Below, piece by piece: positions 1 to 10,048 of a DNA stretch of 64,000 nt; position 1 is the first letter of the stretch, and the number at the start of each line of letters is the position of its first letter. Source of the DNA: Ditylenchus dipsaci (lineage: Eukaryota; Nematoda; Chromadorea; Rhabditida; Anguinidae); NCBI GenBank assembly GCA_004194705.1, contig SADC01000193.1, forward strand, positions 1 through 64,000, read 5' to 3'. Both the position numbers and the translations under genes were made by a program. The notes below the pieces were generated by a model. That model made no database searches. It saw only the letters and a program-made list of their open reading frames with translations, and had not been told where the DNA came from.

Positions 1-600
1 TCGTCTCAGGCGGCGTCAAGCCTTTCTCTGAATGCTCAGGATCAAGTCCCCAAAGTCTCTATATGTCTTCGTCAGTAAAATTTAATTTTCTTCTGTGCCT
101 TTTGTCCTCTGTGTCTTTTTATCCTCTGTGTCATGTCTAGTCTCATGTGTGATTCATCTATGACGTGTGAGTGGTTGCTCTAAGTTCGAATTACAGAAGA
201 TTAGTTGACTTTAATATTACGATGAGAATTCTTTGAGTCTTTTTCAGCGAGACTATTGTCGTATTTTTTGATCTTAGGGAATGGAGCAATCGGCTCGCTT
301 TCGTGGTTGTTTTTCATGTATTTCCTCTATTGTTTCATGAACCACCACCAAAGAAGCACAATGAAACAAATTAAAACTTGCTGCAAACTTCCAGCACAAC
401 AAAAACGAATGCTTCATTAATCATCTCATAGAAAATAAGGCGCTTGATATATCCCTATGCAAAAATTTGTTTTCAATATCGCTTCTTGAGCATTAAGAGA
501 CGCTTTTACAAGTCTGACACAGGAAAAAAGAGAATTATTTTGTACATCATGCAGAGCAAGAATATCTTTATGATCTCAGCACACACGTTTTAAAAGATTA
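1..600. other. Unassigned edge sequence, possible end of a coding exon
   Basis: The frame starting at base 1 is open for 25 codons and stops at TAA 76-78. It could be the last exon of a gene to the left, but it is too short to recognise and no AATAAA follows closely. The rest is AT-rich and I see no gene in it. Confidence 0.25.
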
Positions 601-612
601 GGAAATAGAGTA

Positions 613-873
613 CAGGGTGTCGCAAAATTACGCGTGCTTATTTTTTAAAAGTTGTCTGAAATTTCTGTTGAATTTTTTTATCAATATTGTTTATGATCTG
701 TAATTTATGTCAATAACATTTGTTGTGTGTTATTCTGCAATTATATTGTGTTTATGCTCCTAACCCATAAATGTGGAGATTTCCGCGGTATGGTTTCCGA
801 AAGACGGAAATGACGGGCAAGAGCTCCTTCGCAAAAATTTTCAGAAATGCACGCGTAATTTTGCGACACCCTG
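613..873. mobile_element. Mariner-like MITE, 261 bp
   Basis: The ends are a 25-bp perfect inverted repeat beginning CAGGGTGTCGCAAAATTACG, flanked on both sides by TA (611-612 and 874-875). A CAGGGTGTCnCAAAATTA tip with a TA duplication is typical of Tc1/mariner elements. The interior is AT-rich and has no transposase, so the copy is non-autonomous. Confidence 0.88.
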
Positions 874-1370
874 TATACTGTGAGTCTCTGTAAGGAGTCA
901 ATAGCTCACGTCTCATGTTTCAGTCGCACGGCTATTTTTCAATTTGTCGCGTTTATTTCAAATGCCTGTATTTGTTTGTCAATGAAAATTTATGTTTTTT
1001 CGTTGTTTGCGTTCTGTGTCGTGTTAAGTATGTGCGTTATCGATCCCACACACATGTCTTAAAAAGTTAGCAAATGAAAAAGTTCTGTAAAGCTCGGTAA
1101 CGACATCATAGCTCACTGCTCATGTTTCGGTTATGTGTGTTTATGAATCCCGCAACACAAAAAGACGCTTTTATGAATGACCCAGAGAGTACAAAGCGAA
1201 CGCTTTGTGAATCTCGCGCCAGAAATAAACGCTTTGTCAGCTGTGTTCGGTGGTTTCCTCTTTTTGAGCATTTTGAGCAACAACAAAAGCAATCAAAAGC
1301 ACAATCAGAAACGAGAGCGCCCATAGGGCCGCCAAGCACTAGTCCAAAATAATCAAGTTCGCTCGCAGAA
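874..1370. other. Intergenic, no gene recognised
   Basis: Short open frames exist on both strands but have no splice context, codon pattern or family resemblance. Loosely repeated phrases (AGCTCACnnCTCATGTTTC near 901 and 1109) hint at old tandem decay. Confidence 0.4.
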
Positions 1371-2205
1371 CTTGGTCGTAGACTTTTGTCCCTTTTTTCC
1401 ATTTATGGAAAAATGGGACAAACGAATTACGTAATTCGTTTGTCTCCTTTTTTCCACTTTTTGAATTCGCGCCTTTTTTGGTTTTAAATTTCTGAATTAA
1501 CTTATTTGTCTTGCAAAGAACTCCTATCATTTCAGTTCTACTGGGTGATCCATGCACCAAACCAAGTGGTCGTTCACTTTGATAAAAAAAAATTTTTGAA
1601 GGTTTCGGGGTTCCAAACCAATTTTTCTGGCTAATTTGAGAATGCTGAAGATGGTTTGGCAGTGGTAAAATTGTGATTTATCGAGAAACTTTTAAGTTAT
1701 CGTAAATTATTGATTTTGATAAATCAATAATTCACAATAACTCAAGAATTTCTCGATAAAACGTGATTTTAGTACTGTCAAACCGTCTTCAGCATGCTTG
1801 AATTAGTACAGAAGACATGTTTTGGAACCCGAAAACTTAAAAAAAATCTCCAAGTAGATGATGGTCGTTTGGGTGTAGACATCCAGGTGGATATCCACCT
1901 AACCGGGAGGTACCCAAGAAATTTTAATTTTTCAGACCATCCAGATGGATACCCATCTGAACAGGAGACACCTACCCCATCTATTGGAGTTTGAATGGTT
2001 AAAGTTGGTTGGAAATAAACTGGCGCTGGCTTATCCTGCGCTTAAGAGTTCGACTAAGAGTAAAAAAAGTTAAAGAAAAATGAAACAGAAGCCAAATAAA
2101 TAAAATGAAAAAGGCGCGAATTAAAAGGGGACAAACGAATTACGTAATTCGTTTGTCCCCTTTTTCCATAAATGGAAAAAAGGGGACAAAAGTACCTACG
2201 CCGTA
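1371..2205. repeat. Foldback element with ~100-bp inverted ends
   Basis: 1371-1475 and 2107-2205 are inverted copies. Each contains the internal palindrome AAACGAATTACGTAATTCGT plus a second hairpin around CCATTTATGG. Between them lies another, smaller foldback (1553-1878). No coding sequence and no clear target duplication were found. Confidence 0.6.
1553..1878. repeat. Foldback MITE, GGTTTGaCAGTGG family, copy 1
   Basis: An imperfect palindrome centred near 1720. The arms contain ACCAAGTGGTCGT at the outside and TGGTTTGGCAGTGGTAAAAT further in. It is the same family as the better preserved copy at 27001-27335. Confidence 0.6.
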
Positions 2206-2720
2206 GAACTCGGAAGTAGAAAGCCGACTTAGCCGACAACAACGCGAGTTAGGCGAGTAGAACTCGAGTTGGGCGAGTAGAACTCGAGTTGGGCAAGTAG
2301 AACCCGAGTTGGGCGAGTAGGGTCCGAGAAAATTTAAAATAATTGAGTTTACTCGTAAAACTCGGCGTTAGAAAGCCGAGTAGAGCGAGTAGAACTCGAG
2401 AAATTTTAAAAAATTTAATTTACTCGTGAAACTCGTGGGTAGAAAGCTGAGTAGGGCGAGTAGAACTCAAGAAAATTAGAAAAAATTTAATTTACTCGTA
2501 AAACTCGAATATAGCTATTTGAAATAAATTCTACTCGGATCAAAGATTACTCACTGCTCGAGTACGATCGCGAGTAACTTTTGATCCAAACTCTACTCGT
2601 GTGTCTAAAACGAGTTGAGTAGATCAAAAGTAACTCATGATCTTTGAACCTACTCGGCCCGTCTGAAACAAGTCGAGTAGATCACGAGTAACTCTTGATC
2701 CAAAACTCTACTAACCTACC
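2206..2720. repeat. ACTCG word-repeat region with a 20-bp tandem
   Basis: 2248-2331 holds about four tandem units of the 20-mer CGAGTTGGGCGAGTAGAACT. The rest to 2720 is a degenerate field of GAGTAGAACTCG and ACTCG on both strands, suited to hairpins. It may be a relic of the same word-array design seen in the hAT elements nearby. No target duplication was found. Confidence 0.6.
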
Positions 2721-3224
2721 TGAATACGACCCCAGGGATGAGAAATTGTAACTATTTGCGGGAAATAGTTACAAATTTTCGAATTTGTAACAAGGGTCGA
2801 AAATAGTTACAAGGTATAACTATTTTAATTTTGTAACTATTTCTCTACACGAAAGCAATAATTAAAAAAAAGTTACAACGTGTAACTATTTTGACCTTTG
2901 TAACTATTCTTGTAACTATTCCTTGACACGAAATCGAAAAAATTTCAAGTTTTTTAAGTAATTTGTGTCATTTTTGGTTTACTGCCTAAATTCTGATATC
3001 AAGAGCGAATGACCAGCAAAATGAAAGGAAACCAGCCAAAATGATGCCTACTTAGTTTTATATCGCTTGAACCTCTACCAATTTTATTTATTTCTTAAAG
3101 CGTTTAGAGACTTTCTAAAGTCAGAAACTCCAGACGCTGCAAAATTCTGCGCTGCTGATTTTGTTGAATAGCCAAGACCTTGAGAATCATTTTGACACTA
3201 AATTTGTAAATAAAAGTGGATTAA

Positions 3225-3290
3225 ATAGGGTGTGCAGCCAGTGGTATTCGAACCTGTGTCCTAGGGCGATGCATACATGCAAGTCCATCC
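3225..3290 (-). repeat. tRNA-like SINE fragment
   Basis: The minus strand reads CACAGGTTCGAATACCACTG followed by GCTGCACACC. GGTTCGAATAC is a good Pol III B box, and the GGCTGCACACC tail also ends the copy at 5905-5970. The A box is unclear, so this is a SINE remnant rather than a tRNA gene. Confidence 0.4.
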
Positions 3291-3893
3291 CCTTTAAAAG
3301 AATTTTTTTCTCATGGTCAGTTATTAGAGCAGTAATTAAAGACTGAATACATCAGGAATCTATAAAGGTGCTAGTCATGCTCTTATAGTCAGCAATCGGG
3401 TCAGTAAGTCAGGGTGAACTTTTTCCCTTTTTCTGAAATTATCAGGTTTTTCTACGTGATAGTCAGGTAGTCGGTACATTAGTCACTTTGTGGGAAACTA
3501 AACCATAAGGCAGTCGATAAGAGACAACAGAAGGCTATCTGACTAGCAAAAGTTGAGCCAACCAACCAACTGACAGCCAGCAATTTTCGGACATCCTTTG
3601 CGTGATTCCTGATCCGCCTCAAGCTTGCTTCTCAACTGAATTCGTGATATTTATCCGAAAAACAAGAAAATAAAAGTGAATATCGTCCACTTGCTTAGAA
3701 TCATTGAATATTAGCAAGATAATACTGATGTTACCACTGTTTAAGATGGTTCTGAGTAGTTTGAGGTAATTTAAAATGGCTGAGGGTGGGGTTCTGAGTG
3801 ATTAAGTGCATCCGACTGGAATTCTAATCCGCTGAATTGCTTTTTCGCAATAAGTTTAGCCCCTTTAGTAAACCCCATAAAAACCAGTTTTAA

Positions 3894-4202
3894 AGGGGCA
3901 TACCAGCGCGTTACACAGCAATTTCAAATTCGCAAAAGGCGGGGACCAGGTATATTCAAACGAGAATTATTTTTAAATGCAAATTTTTTATTTTGTGAAG
4001 AGCAATAAGTAATGAAAAAAACCGTGTCAATCTAATAACATGGGTAGCTCAGTGGTAAAGTGCTGATGTAGCCCGAACATGGCCGGGTTCGGTTCCAACA
4101 TGGTGTATAGCCTTTTATATAAAATCACAAATTTGTGTTTAGAAATAATTCTCGTTTAAATAGGCTGGTCCCCGCCTTTTGAAAATTTGAAATTGCCCGT
4201 TG
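3894..4202. mobile_element. piggyBac-like MITE (AGGGRCATACC family), copy 1
   Basis: The left end AGGGGCATACCAGCGCGTTA follows TTAA (3890-3893), and TTAA also lies at the right edge (4203-4206). An inner inverted repeat (AAAGGCGGGGACC...) pairs 3936-3958 with 4168-4187; the outermost bases of the right end are degraded. The same tips bound a cleaner copy at 62401-62637. TTAA duplication is the piggyBac hallmark. Confidence 0.6.
4039..4112 (+). repeat. tRNA-like sequence inside the MITE
   Basis: TAGCTCAGTGGTAAAG fits a Pol III A box and GGGTTCGGTTCC fits a B box, with about 35 bp between them. The acceptor stem does not pair well, so a tRNA-derived SINE head is more likely than a working tRNA gene. 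Confidence 0.5.
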
Positions 4203-4363
4203 TTAATTATTTTTGGGAGTTACATAACATACGTAAGATTTAGGTGTTTTGGCTTTGATTCTATTTTTTGTTTATTTTTGTGCGATTTTGCTTCGAGTTA
4301 TACACTCTCTTTATCTCTAGTTTTTGAATAGGCGTAATGAAACTTTTTTCCAGAAGTGAAAAG

Positions 4364-4852
4364 ATGATAGAATCTTCTGCCGAGCAAGCCCTCGCTGTTG
4401 GACTTGACAAGAGGCACAAGTTGACCAAGAATTTTTGCAGGGTGCGTCAGTATCGTCACAAGGGCCGTCTGTGAAAAAAGTCGCGTGTGGTCCGTAAATT
4501 AGTGCAAGAAGTGACTGGCTTAACTCCCTACGAGCGTCGTGTCATGTAGTTTCTCCAAATCAGGTTGGTTTTTTCTCTGAGTGCACTCAAGCTTTCAGTC
4601 AAGTTACCAGACCTTTAACATTGGCGCAGTGCATTGATGGTGCCTATTAAAAAAACTTTATATAGAGTTGACTGCATAGAACCTTATCTTCTTACTTCTA
4701 AACCATATAACGCCTCAATTTTCAGCAAGGACAAGAAGGCTCTGAAGTTCCTGATGGTCAGCGAGTGTTGGTCAGCACACCCATGCCAAGCAAAACAGTA
4801 CCAGGTGCTGACACCGACAAGTTTCGTCGCGGCCAAAATTGCTGGGCTTTAA
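4364..4852 (+). pseudogene. RPL36: Ribosomal protein eL36 (RPL36) pseudogene, intron retained
   Basis: The working parent would encode a small basic protein of the 60S ribosomal subunit. Exon 1 runs from ATG 4364 to 4563 and reads through recognisable eL36 segments: AVGLDKRHKLTKN, VVRKLVQEVTG and TPYERRVM. An intron of 162 nt (4564-4725, GT...TTTTCAG) is in the right phase, and exon 2 resumes with ISKDKKALKFL. Two in-frame stops (TGA after HKGRL, TAG after ERRVM) and frameshifts after KALKFL, in the THIRAKRKRE region, break it. Retention of the intron argues for DNA-level duplication or capture rather than retrocopying. It sits inside the hAT-like element 2733-5675. Confidence 0.88.
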
Positions 4853-5064
4853 TTTGCGCTGTAACGCGCTCGTACACATATTTAAGACAAGTTTAGATTA
4901 CTTTTTGAGCAATGAAAACTTGAAAAAATACGGTCAATACAAAAAAGTGCCCAGGAAATGTGAAAAAGTGCCGAGTTTTCTTAGCATTCTTCGCAGAGGC
5001 CTAAATTTGTTAATCTTTTTTCGATTTAATAACATCAGGAAGCCATGCGATTCTAGTTTTTCAA

Positions 5065-5204
5065 GAGGTATCAGTTGTTGCATCATGCTCGCGAAAAATA
5101 GTGCAAAAGGAAACAGTATGAAGGAAGTCAGAAAAATAATTTGGTTCATACTTTTACCTCGTTGTGCTGAATTTTGCGAGGAGGATGCAACAACTGATAC
5201 CTCG
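5065..5204. repeat. Short hairpin element
   Basis: GAGGTATCAGTTGTTGCATC at the left is matched by its reverse complement, GATGCAACAACTGATACCTC, at the right; the arms also share a GCTCGCGAAAA/TTTTGCGAG block. The size (140 bp) and empty interior suggest a tiny MITE. Confidence 0.55.
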
Positions 5205-5389
5205 TTAGAAACCGGAATCGTATACCCTTATCCTTTTATCCAAAAATAAGGAAAAGAAGCTGCTAAATATCGGAATAATAGTACGGTCACTATCCAAAAT
5301 TTGGTCACCAGCCAGAACACCGTCCCTTGGAAAAATCCTTGAAAACCTGCATTTCAGTACTGAGAAAGAATCCGGAGACTTTCAAGAAA

Positions 5390-5445
5390 AAATACTGCAA
5401 CCATCAGGATTTGAACCTGTAACCTCGGATCGGGTGCCATTTGTC
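5390..5445 (-). repeat. tRNA-like SINE fragment
   Basis: The minus strand contains GAGGTTACAGGTTCAAATCC, a B box, followed by TGATGGTTGCAGTA. The GGTTACAGGTTCRA core is shared with copies at 5905 (+) and 25925 (-). Confidence 0.4.
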
Positions 5446-5450
5446 TTAGG

Positions 5451-5552
5451 GCATGAAATAAGCGGGCGTGAAATGTCCTAAGGCGCGAAATGGGGCGGGC
5501 GCGAAATGTCCTAGGGCGCGAAATGGCTCGGGCGCGAAATGTCCTATACCCC
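5451..5552. repeat. Tandem repeat, about 33-bp unit
   Basis: About three degenerate units built on GGGCGCGAAATGTCCTAGGG. GC-rich compared with its surroundings. It adjoins a segment (5553-5660) also found near 49700-49800. Confidence 0.6.
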
Positions 5553-5673
5553 TCTGGAGTGGCATTTGGGCCATCTGGTCTTATCCCACGCCTGAATTTT
5601 ACCCAAAAATGACACAAATTACTTAAAAAACTTGAAAATTTTTCGATTTCGTGTCAAGAAATAGTTACAAGAA

Positions 5674-5765
5674 TACCGTATTTCCTCTAATTGCCGCCCC
5701 TGGGCGCTTATTTTCCGATCGACCTCGGCGGCAATTAGAGGGGGGGGGGCGGCAAATTGAAGGGG
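5674..5765. mobile_element. ACCGTATTTCC-family MITE end
   Basis: Starts with TACCGTATTTCCTCTAATTG then GCCGCCCC. Inverted GGCGGCAATTAGAGG follows within 60 bp. Same tip as elements at 7360 and 36274. No matching right tip (ACGGTA) was found, so the copy is truncated or rearranged. Confidence 0.55.
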
Positions 5766-5904
5766 GCGCTTATTTTTCGATCATAAGTTTGAAGTAATTT
5801 ACCACTCCAACAATGAAAGTTTTTAACCTGTTTTCAAATTTTTTATGATTTTTGGGCAGAATTTTCAGGCTAATCGTTTGTCCAGGGCAGCCAAATTAAA
5901 AAGA

Positions 5905-5975
5905 GGGGAAAATTGATATCCGCACCGCTTAGGTTACAGGTTCGACTACCGCCGGCTGCACACCATATATTTTAA
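5905..5975 (+). repeat. tRNA-like SINE fragment
   Basis: GGTTACAGGTTCGACTACCG contains a B box and runs into GCTGCACACC and an AT-rich tail, as in the minus-strand copy at 3225-3290. The A box is not convincing. Confidence 0.4.
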
Positions 5976-6329
5976 TTTTATTAATAATTTCGTGTAAAAG
6001 TCATCCTCGGGCTCTTGACTATCGACAAGACCATCAACGCAAGGTTTCACGCCTAGTTTAGCTTATTCGTATGCTAAAAAATAGGCTAGAGCTCCGATAA
6101 TCGATGGTTTTGAGGGTTTTCTTCTACTGCTTTGATTGATATTTTCTACATTTTTTCGACAAGTCACACGTTTCATATACAGGAATAAAGCCAAGATCAT
6201 GAGATTTCATTTAAGCTATCATACAGGGTAGAAGGTAATATTTTGTTAGAGCTAGGATTTTAAAAACTTTTACTGATGTCCAATTCAATACCAGCTTTAT
6301 GCCTTTATAGGGTGGCATTTTTTACTAAT

Positions 6330-6935
6330 TCGTGAATCATGTTTAAATGACTTCTGATTGATTTTTATATGCTTAAAACTAGGGTTGTCGACTCGACGCG
6401 TCGAATTCGACTTTTCACGTCGAAAAGTCGAAAATTTTCTACTTTCGACGTTCGACTCGACGCGTCGAAAATTTCGACTTTCGACTCGACTCGTAAGCTT
6501 GTCAACGAGAAAGTTGTTGTAATTTGTTGTAGTTGTAAGAATTTATAGTTAAGGTGGTGGTTGGAGTATATACCTGCCAGTTCGGAAAAATTTTTGACCT
6601 TCAATTTTACGTGTAGAAAAAATTTTTGACTTTTGACTCGACGCGTCGAAAATTTCGACTCGACGCGTCGAAAATTTCGACGCGTCGACAACCCTACTTA
6701 AAACGATAAGAAATTTATTTTCTAACACTTTTTCACATAAAAAATGGATTTTTTGAAAAAAAAATTTTGGCCAAAATTTGACTTTTTGACTTGGTCCCCA
6801 AGGCAATCCAACCTGAAAGGGTACCTGGATACCACAAAAAGACGGAATTTAAACATAGTTTTGTTAACTGGGGTCTATCGCATAAAGAAACTCTGGTATG
6901 CAGGCTTTTTTCATGCATCCAGAGTCACTTAGAGG
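6330..6935. mobile_element. PAL-family element, copy P1, interrupted by hAT-A
   Basis: The left part (GAATCATGTTTAAATGACTT, then ATGCTTAAAAC) matches the left arm of P2 at 10525-10581. It then continues after the inserted hAT-A as CTTAAAACGATAAGAAA, followed by GACTTGGTCCCCAAGGC and the family core phrase ATGCATCCAGAGTCACTT. The right arm is lost. Confidence 0.65.
6380..6696. mobile_element. hAT-A: 317-bp non-autonomous hAT with CGACGCGTCG words
   Basis: The tips are TAGGGTTGTCGACTCGACGC and its inverse, with an exact 8-bp duplication CTTAAAAC (6372-6379 and 6697-6704). The subterminal DNA is a dense array of TCGACGCGTCGA and AAAGTCGAAA on both sides. A unique core of about 130 bp (about 6489-6620) also occurs, inverted, in hAT-D at about 22190-22320, so A is a short relative of D. 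The empty target site survives in the PAL copy at 10574-10581. Confidence 0.92.
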
Positions 6936-6954
6936 CGGGGACGGCAATTGGAGG

Positions 6955-7205
6955 GGGGGGGGTGTAAACAAGACAAAGGCACATTTGGTAAAATTTCTTT
7001 TAGTAAAGGCATATTTGGTAAATTTTTTGTCTGTGTGACACAATCTGTAACACGAAGAGAACCTGAAATAGCTAAAGCTACTAAATTTTTTTTACCAAAC
7101 GTGACTTTACCAAAAAAAAATTTACCAAATGTGTCTTTTACCAAAAAAATTCACCAAAAGTTTTTTTTTACCAAATGTGCCGTTTACCAAATATATCTTT
7201 ACCTT
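6955..7205. repeat. Word-repeat element: TTTACCAAATGTG
   Basis: The left side carries GGCACATTTGGTAAA and GGCATATTTGGTAAA. The right side carries five to six inverted copies (TTTACCAAAYGTGNC). A non-repetitive core of about 70 bp lies between. The design is the same as in the hAT word arrays, but no target duplication was identified. Confidence 0.55.
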
Positions 7206-7359
7206 TCGCGGTACAGCCCTTTAAAGATTTTGCATCTGGCCACCCTGCCACCTCCCTAAAGTCAGTGTCCTTTAATTGGATATTTAAAAAAGCACACTAT
7301 CATAAGTCACAGCCAATGCTGGTTCTTTTTTATTCGGTCAGTCAACTCAGTTGTAAACT

Positions 7360-7613
7360 TACCGTATTTTCTCTAATAAGCGCCCCCGCTCTAATTAGCG
7401 CCCCCCCCTGACTTTGAGGGTCTGGATCTCAGTGTAGAAGCAATATTTTGCAAAGCTGTTTGATACGTTTTCTTAACTCCCACGAGCTCTACCGGTTCCA
7501 CTTTTTAGATTTTGGTTGAGCACCCGAAAATCTCGAAATTGAATTCCAAATTTTCCGAATTTCGGGGGTTTGAAAAATAAGCGCCCCGGGCGCTTATTAG
7601 AGGAACTACGGTA
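7360..7613. mobile_element. ACCGTATTTCC-family MITE, complete copy
   Basis: The left end TACCGTATTTTCTCTAATAA, then GCGCCCC, is mirrored at the right by GGGCGCTTATTAGAGGAACT then ACGGTA. The termini suggest a TA target. The interior is non-coding. Confidence 0.75.
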
Positions 7614-7952
7614 TTTATGTTTCCATCAGTTATTCAGCCAGAATGATTGTTCTTTTAGTTGACGATATTTGGCCCTGCAGCATTCGATAAAAAACTCTTG
7701 AAAAGTGGCTCGTGATTCACATAAGAAACAAAAGATTTCTTTTCCGCGAAGAATATATTAGGACGAAGACTTCAGATTTTCGTGTAAACAATCGCAGCTC
7801 GTCAAAATTTATCTTTCCATTCAGAAATATGAATTTTCAAATCATTATTTTTACTTTGTTAGACTTCTTATTTACCGATAAAGCCTTGACCGCAGTTTGG
7901 TGAAAAAATTATAAACATTCAGTTTAGTTGATAAAAACGCGTGTTTTACAAG
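7614..7952 (+). promoter_or_regulatory. Upstream region of the REEP-like gene
   Basis: No coding frame is supported here. A TATA-like ATTATAAAC lies about 45 nt before the ATG, just ahead of a TTTTACAAG stretch. I see no strong promoter motif, and transcription start cannot be placed. Confidence 0.3.
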
Positions 7953-8756
7953 ATGCATGGCAATGGACTGCTGACTGTTTTGACAATTTCCGTGAGCGCT
8001 TTCCTTCCTAGCGTCGAGACCTTCAGGGCTTTTCAGTACAAGGATCAAGAGGGATTGGTATGAATGAAAATTTTTTCTTTGCGTCTTTACGACTAGCGTT
8101 TAGGAGCTCGTGGCCAAGTATTGGGTGGTTTTTGGTGTCTGGAACTCCTTGGAAGCAGCTGCTAATCTATTTCATCTGACTCGTCTTATTCCCTTCTATG
8201 GTCTGCTCAAACTTCTCGCCTTCTCTTGCATGTACCAGTATGGTCACCAATTGTGCTTCGAAGTGAGTGTAATATTGAAATTCTGACCCTTTTTACTCTC
8301 CTTTACTTCAGATTCTTAGTCCGTTTGTGGATGAGGCAGAGCCGATGGGTCAAAGAATGGTCAAGGCCGCGTACTATATCGCCTATGAAGTTCAGCCGTT
8401 TCTTACTCAAGCCTTCAATTTTGTAGCCATTCGCGTCATGACTGCGATCGTCCGATGGCAAGATGAAGGTTGGTGATCTATCTATCTAACTTCTCTTGTA
8501 ATCTAGTTTTTCAGAAAATCAAGTTGTGAAAAAATCCGCAGTTAGAAGGACGTCTCTAGCTTCCATTCAAAGTCAATCTCTAGCTCGAAGCACTGCATCT
8601 CAATATTCAGGTGACTCAGATTTGGGTGCTGGTCAAAATCCTAACAATGCTGTCCTCCTTCTCAAAGGCAATTATTCACAGCAGCAGAAAGCGGTTACGG
8701 TCAAAGAAGCTGAGAATACAAAATCCAAGGAAAAGCAGTCCTGTGTAATTATCTAG
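7953..8756 (+). CDS. REEP/TB2/DP1-family ER membrane-shaping protein with C-terminal CaaX-like box
   Basis: Four exons, 7953-8057, 8104-8262, 8312-8468 and 8515-8756, joined by 44-49-nt introns with GT donors and TTTAG/TTCAG/TTTTTCAG acceptors, give an uninterrupted 220-residue protein. Residues about 36-90 match the TB2/DP1/HVA22 domain: KYWVVFGVWNSLEA, RLIPFYGLLKLLAF, then LSPFVDE. The N-terminus (LLTVLTISVSAFLPSVETF) is the usual first hydrophobic hairpin. The family wedges into the ER membrane and bends tubules. The tail is Ser/Gln/Lys-rich and ends KEKQSCVII; Cys-aliphatic-aliphatic-Ile fits a prenylation signal, which I do not know from this family. The tail after the domain is longer than in REEP5/6 and closer to REEP1-4. 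The start was chosen as the first ATG giving the complete N-terminal hairpin. Subfamily is uncertain. Confidence 0.92.
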
Positions 8757-9041
8757 TTTCTTTGTGTACCTTTTGTACATTACGTGTCAATGAAGCAGTT
8801 GCTTTTTGATTGTTGCACTCTCTTCAATATTCTCCACCTTGCAATCAGCGTTATCATTTGAGATTCATGACATTATGAACTCTGTTGTCTATTCATCAAT
8901 TGACAAGAATCCTATTCAACACTGGCATTAAATTCAAACTGCAACCTTATGTTGATAGTTTCTTTATTAGCTCAAAAACTATTTCGACGGTCCTATCAAT
9001 TTCTCATAGACACGGAAGTCTTAGTAGTTTGTTCGGGCGAC
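8757..9041 (+). other. 3' flank of the REEP-like gene
   Basis: No AATAAA occurs soon after the stop. ATTAAA at 8927-8932 is the best polyadenylation signal seen, implying a 3' UTR of about 190 nt. No other feature. Confidence 0.35.
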
Positions 9042-9120
9042 GGTGAATCCATCCACGGTGAATTCATCCACGGTGAATTCATCCATAGGTAAATTCATCT
9101 ACAGGTGAATTCATCCACAA
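9042..9120. repeat. Tandem repeat, 15-16-bp unit
   Basis: Five units of GGTGAATTCATCCAC with slight drift. Confidence 0.85.
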
Positions 9121-9130
9121 AAAAAAATAT

Positions 9131-9242
9131 TTTTATCTAAAAAATTTTGCCTGTGACCTTAAATATAGAGATCGGTATTTTAGTGCCGGAATGGTAAATT
9201 TTGGTATTCAAGGTCTCAGGCAAAATTTTTTAGATAAAAAAT
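9131..9242. repeat. Hairpin
   Basis: TTTTTATCTAAAAAATTTTG plus CCTG at the left is inverted at the right as CAGGCAAAATTTTTTAGATA. The arms are about 28 bp with a loop of about 55 bp. Confidence 0.7.
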
Positions 9243-9384
9243 ACAAAAAGTGAAAGAGTCATTGCATGAAAGAATGAATAACAGCATATAGATGTGAAAA
9301 ATCAGTTAGAATGTTTTGGAAAGTGGGTTGAAAATGCGTTTTAAGAAAATACCGATGCACAGCTCTAGCCAAAGCAATGGACAG

Positions 9385-9560
9385 TACCCTAACCGGCTGG
9401 CAAATACTCGAACCGCCTACATGGTGCCCAAACCACATAAATAGTACCCAAAGCAGTGGTTAGTACCCGAGCCAGCTGGAAATACTCGAATCACGTGGAT
9501 GATACTCAAAATACCTAGATGTTATCCAAAGTTCAAAGATGGTACCTGAAAGCATGGATT
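9385..9560. repeat. Degenerate tandem repeat, ~22-bp unit
   Basis: Old repeats on the theme GGTACCCGAACCACCTGGAT, clearly recognisable but heavily diverged. The sequence between 9245 and 9385 shows nothing. Confidence 0.4.
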
Positions 9561-9694
9561 TCACGAAAACCACCTGGTTTAGAATGATTTAAGCTAATTT
9601 AAGTGGTTTTAGTGGCTTGGGGCTATTTAAAGCTGTCCAATGTGGCTTTAGTATGTCTAAGGGTGACGTGAGTAAGTTTTAAGTGGCTTAGAAT

Positions 9695-9830
9695 GATATG
9701 GGGTGTTTAGAGTGATATCGGGTGTTTCAGGGTGATATCGGGTGGTTTAGGGTGATATCGGGTATTTTAGGATGATATCGGGCGTTTTAATGTGATATCG
9801 GGTAATTTAGGGTGATATTGGATAATTGAG
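9695..9830. repeat. Tandem repeat, 21-22-bp unit
   Basis: About six units of GGGTGATATCGGGTGTTTTA. Confidence 0.85.
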
Positions 9831-9852
9831 TCTTTTTAAGATGTACAAGAAA

Positions 9853-9925
9853 CCATTCCTTACGGGGAAACGTCCCTTACAGGGAAACAGCTTACAGGGA
9901 AACGGCTTTACAGGGAAACGTCCGT
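9853..9925. repeat. Tandem repeat TTACAGGGAAACG
   Basis: Four to five imperfect copies of CTTACAGGGAAACG with variable spacing. Confidence 0.7.
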
Positions 9926-9977
9926 GTCCTAAATGTATTGTTTAAACACAGTAAATTACGCGAAAACTAATTGAATA

Positions 9978-10036
9978 CAGTCGACTCTCGATTTAACATA
10001 CGGTCGATTCAACATACACCCCGATTTAACATAAGG
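9978..10036. mobile_element. pogo-like transposon end
   Basis: TA followed by CAGTCGACTCTCGATTTAAC resembles pogo/Tigger tips (CAG...CTCGATTTAAC). GATTTAACATA then recurs twice more. The other end was not found. The same tip occurs at 62382. Confidence 0.45.
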
Positions 10037-10048
10037 CTGGGTCAGTCC

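Larger units (their letters stand above)
2733..5675. mobile_element. hAT-like element carrying an RPL36 copy, right end incomplete
   Basis: The left tip CAGGGATGAGAAATTGTAAC resembles the tip of the delimited element at 26147. It is followed by an array of the word TTGTAACTATTT (2746-2920). A 72-bp segment at 2906-2977 recurs inverted at 5603-5675, ending in the same word. The right tip is missing, perhaps disrupted by the ACCGTATTTCC element that begins at 5674. Inside are a piggyBac-like MITE, tRNA-like pieces and a host-type RPL36 pseudogene. No transposase was found. Confidence 0.5.

Noticed and set aside
1106..1560. Overlapping 70-100-codon frames on both strands
   Set aside because: They cross a foldback arm, have no splice sites or family match, and mirror each other.
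9042..9120. CRISPR array
   Set aside because: Units are contiguous without unique spacers and the DNA is eukaryotic; a plain tandem repeat.
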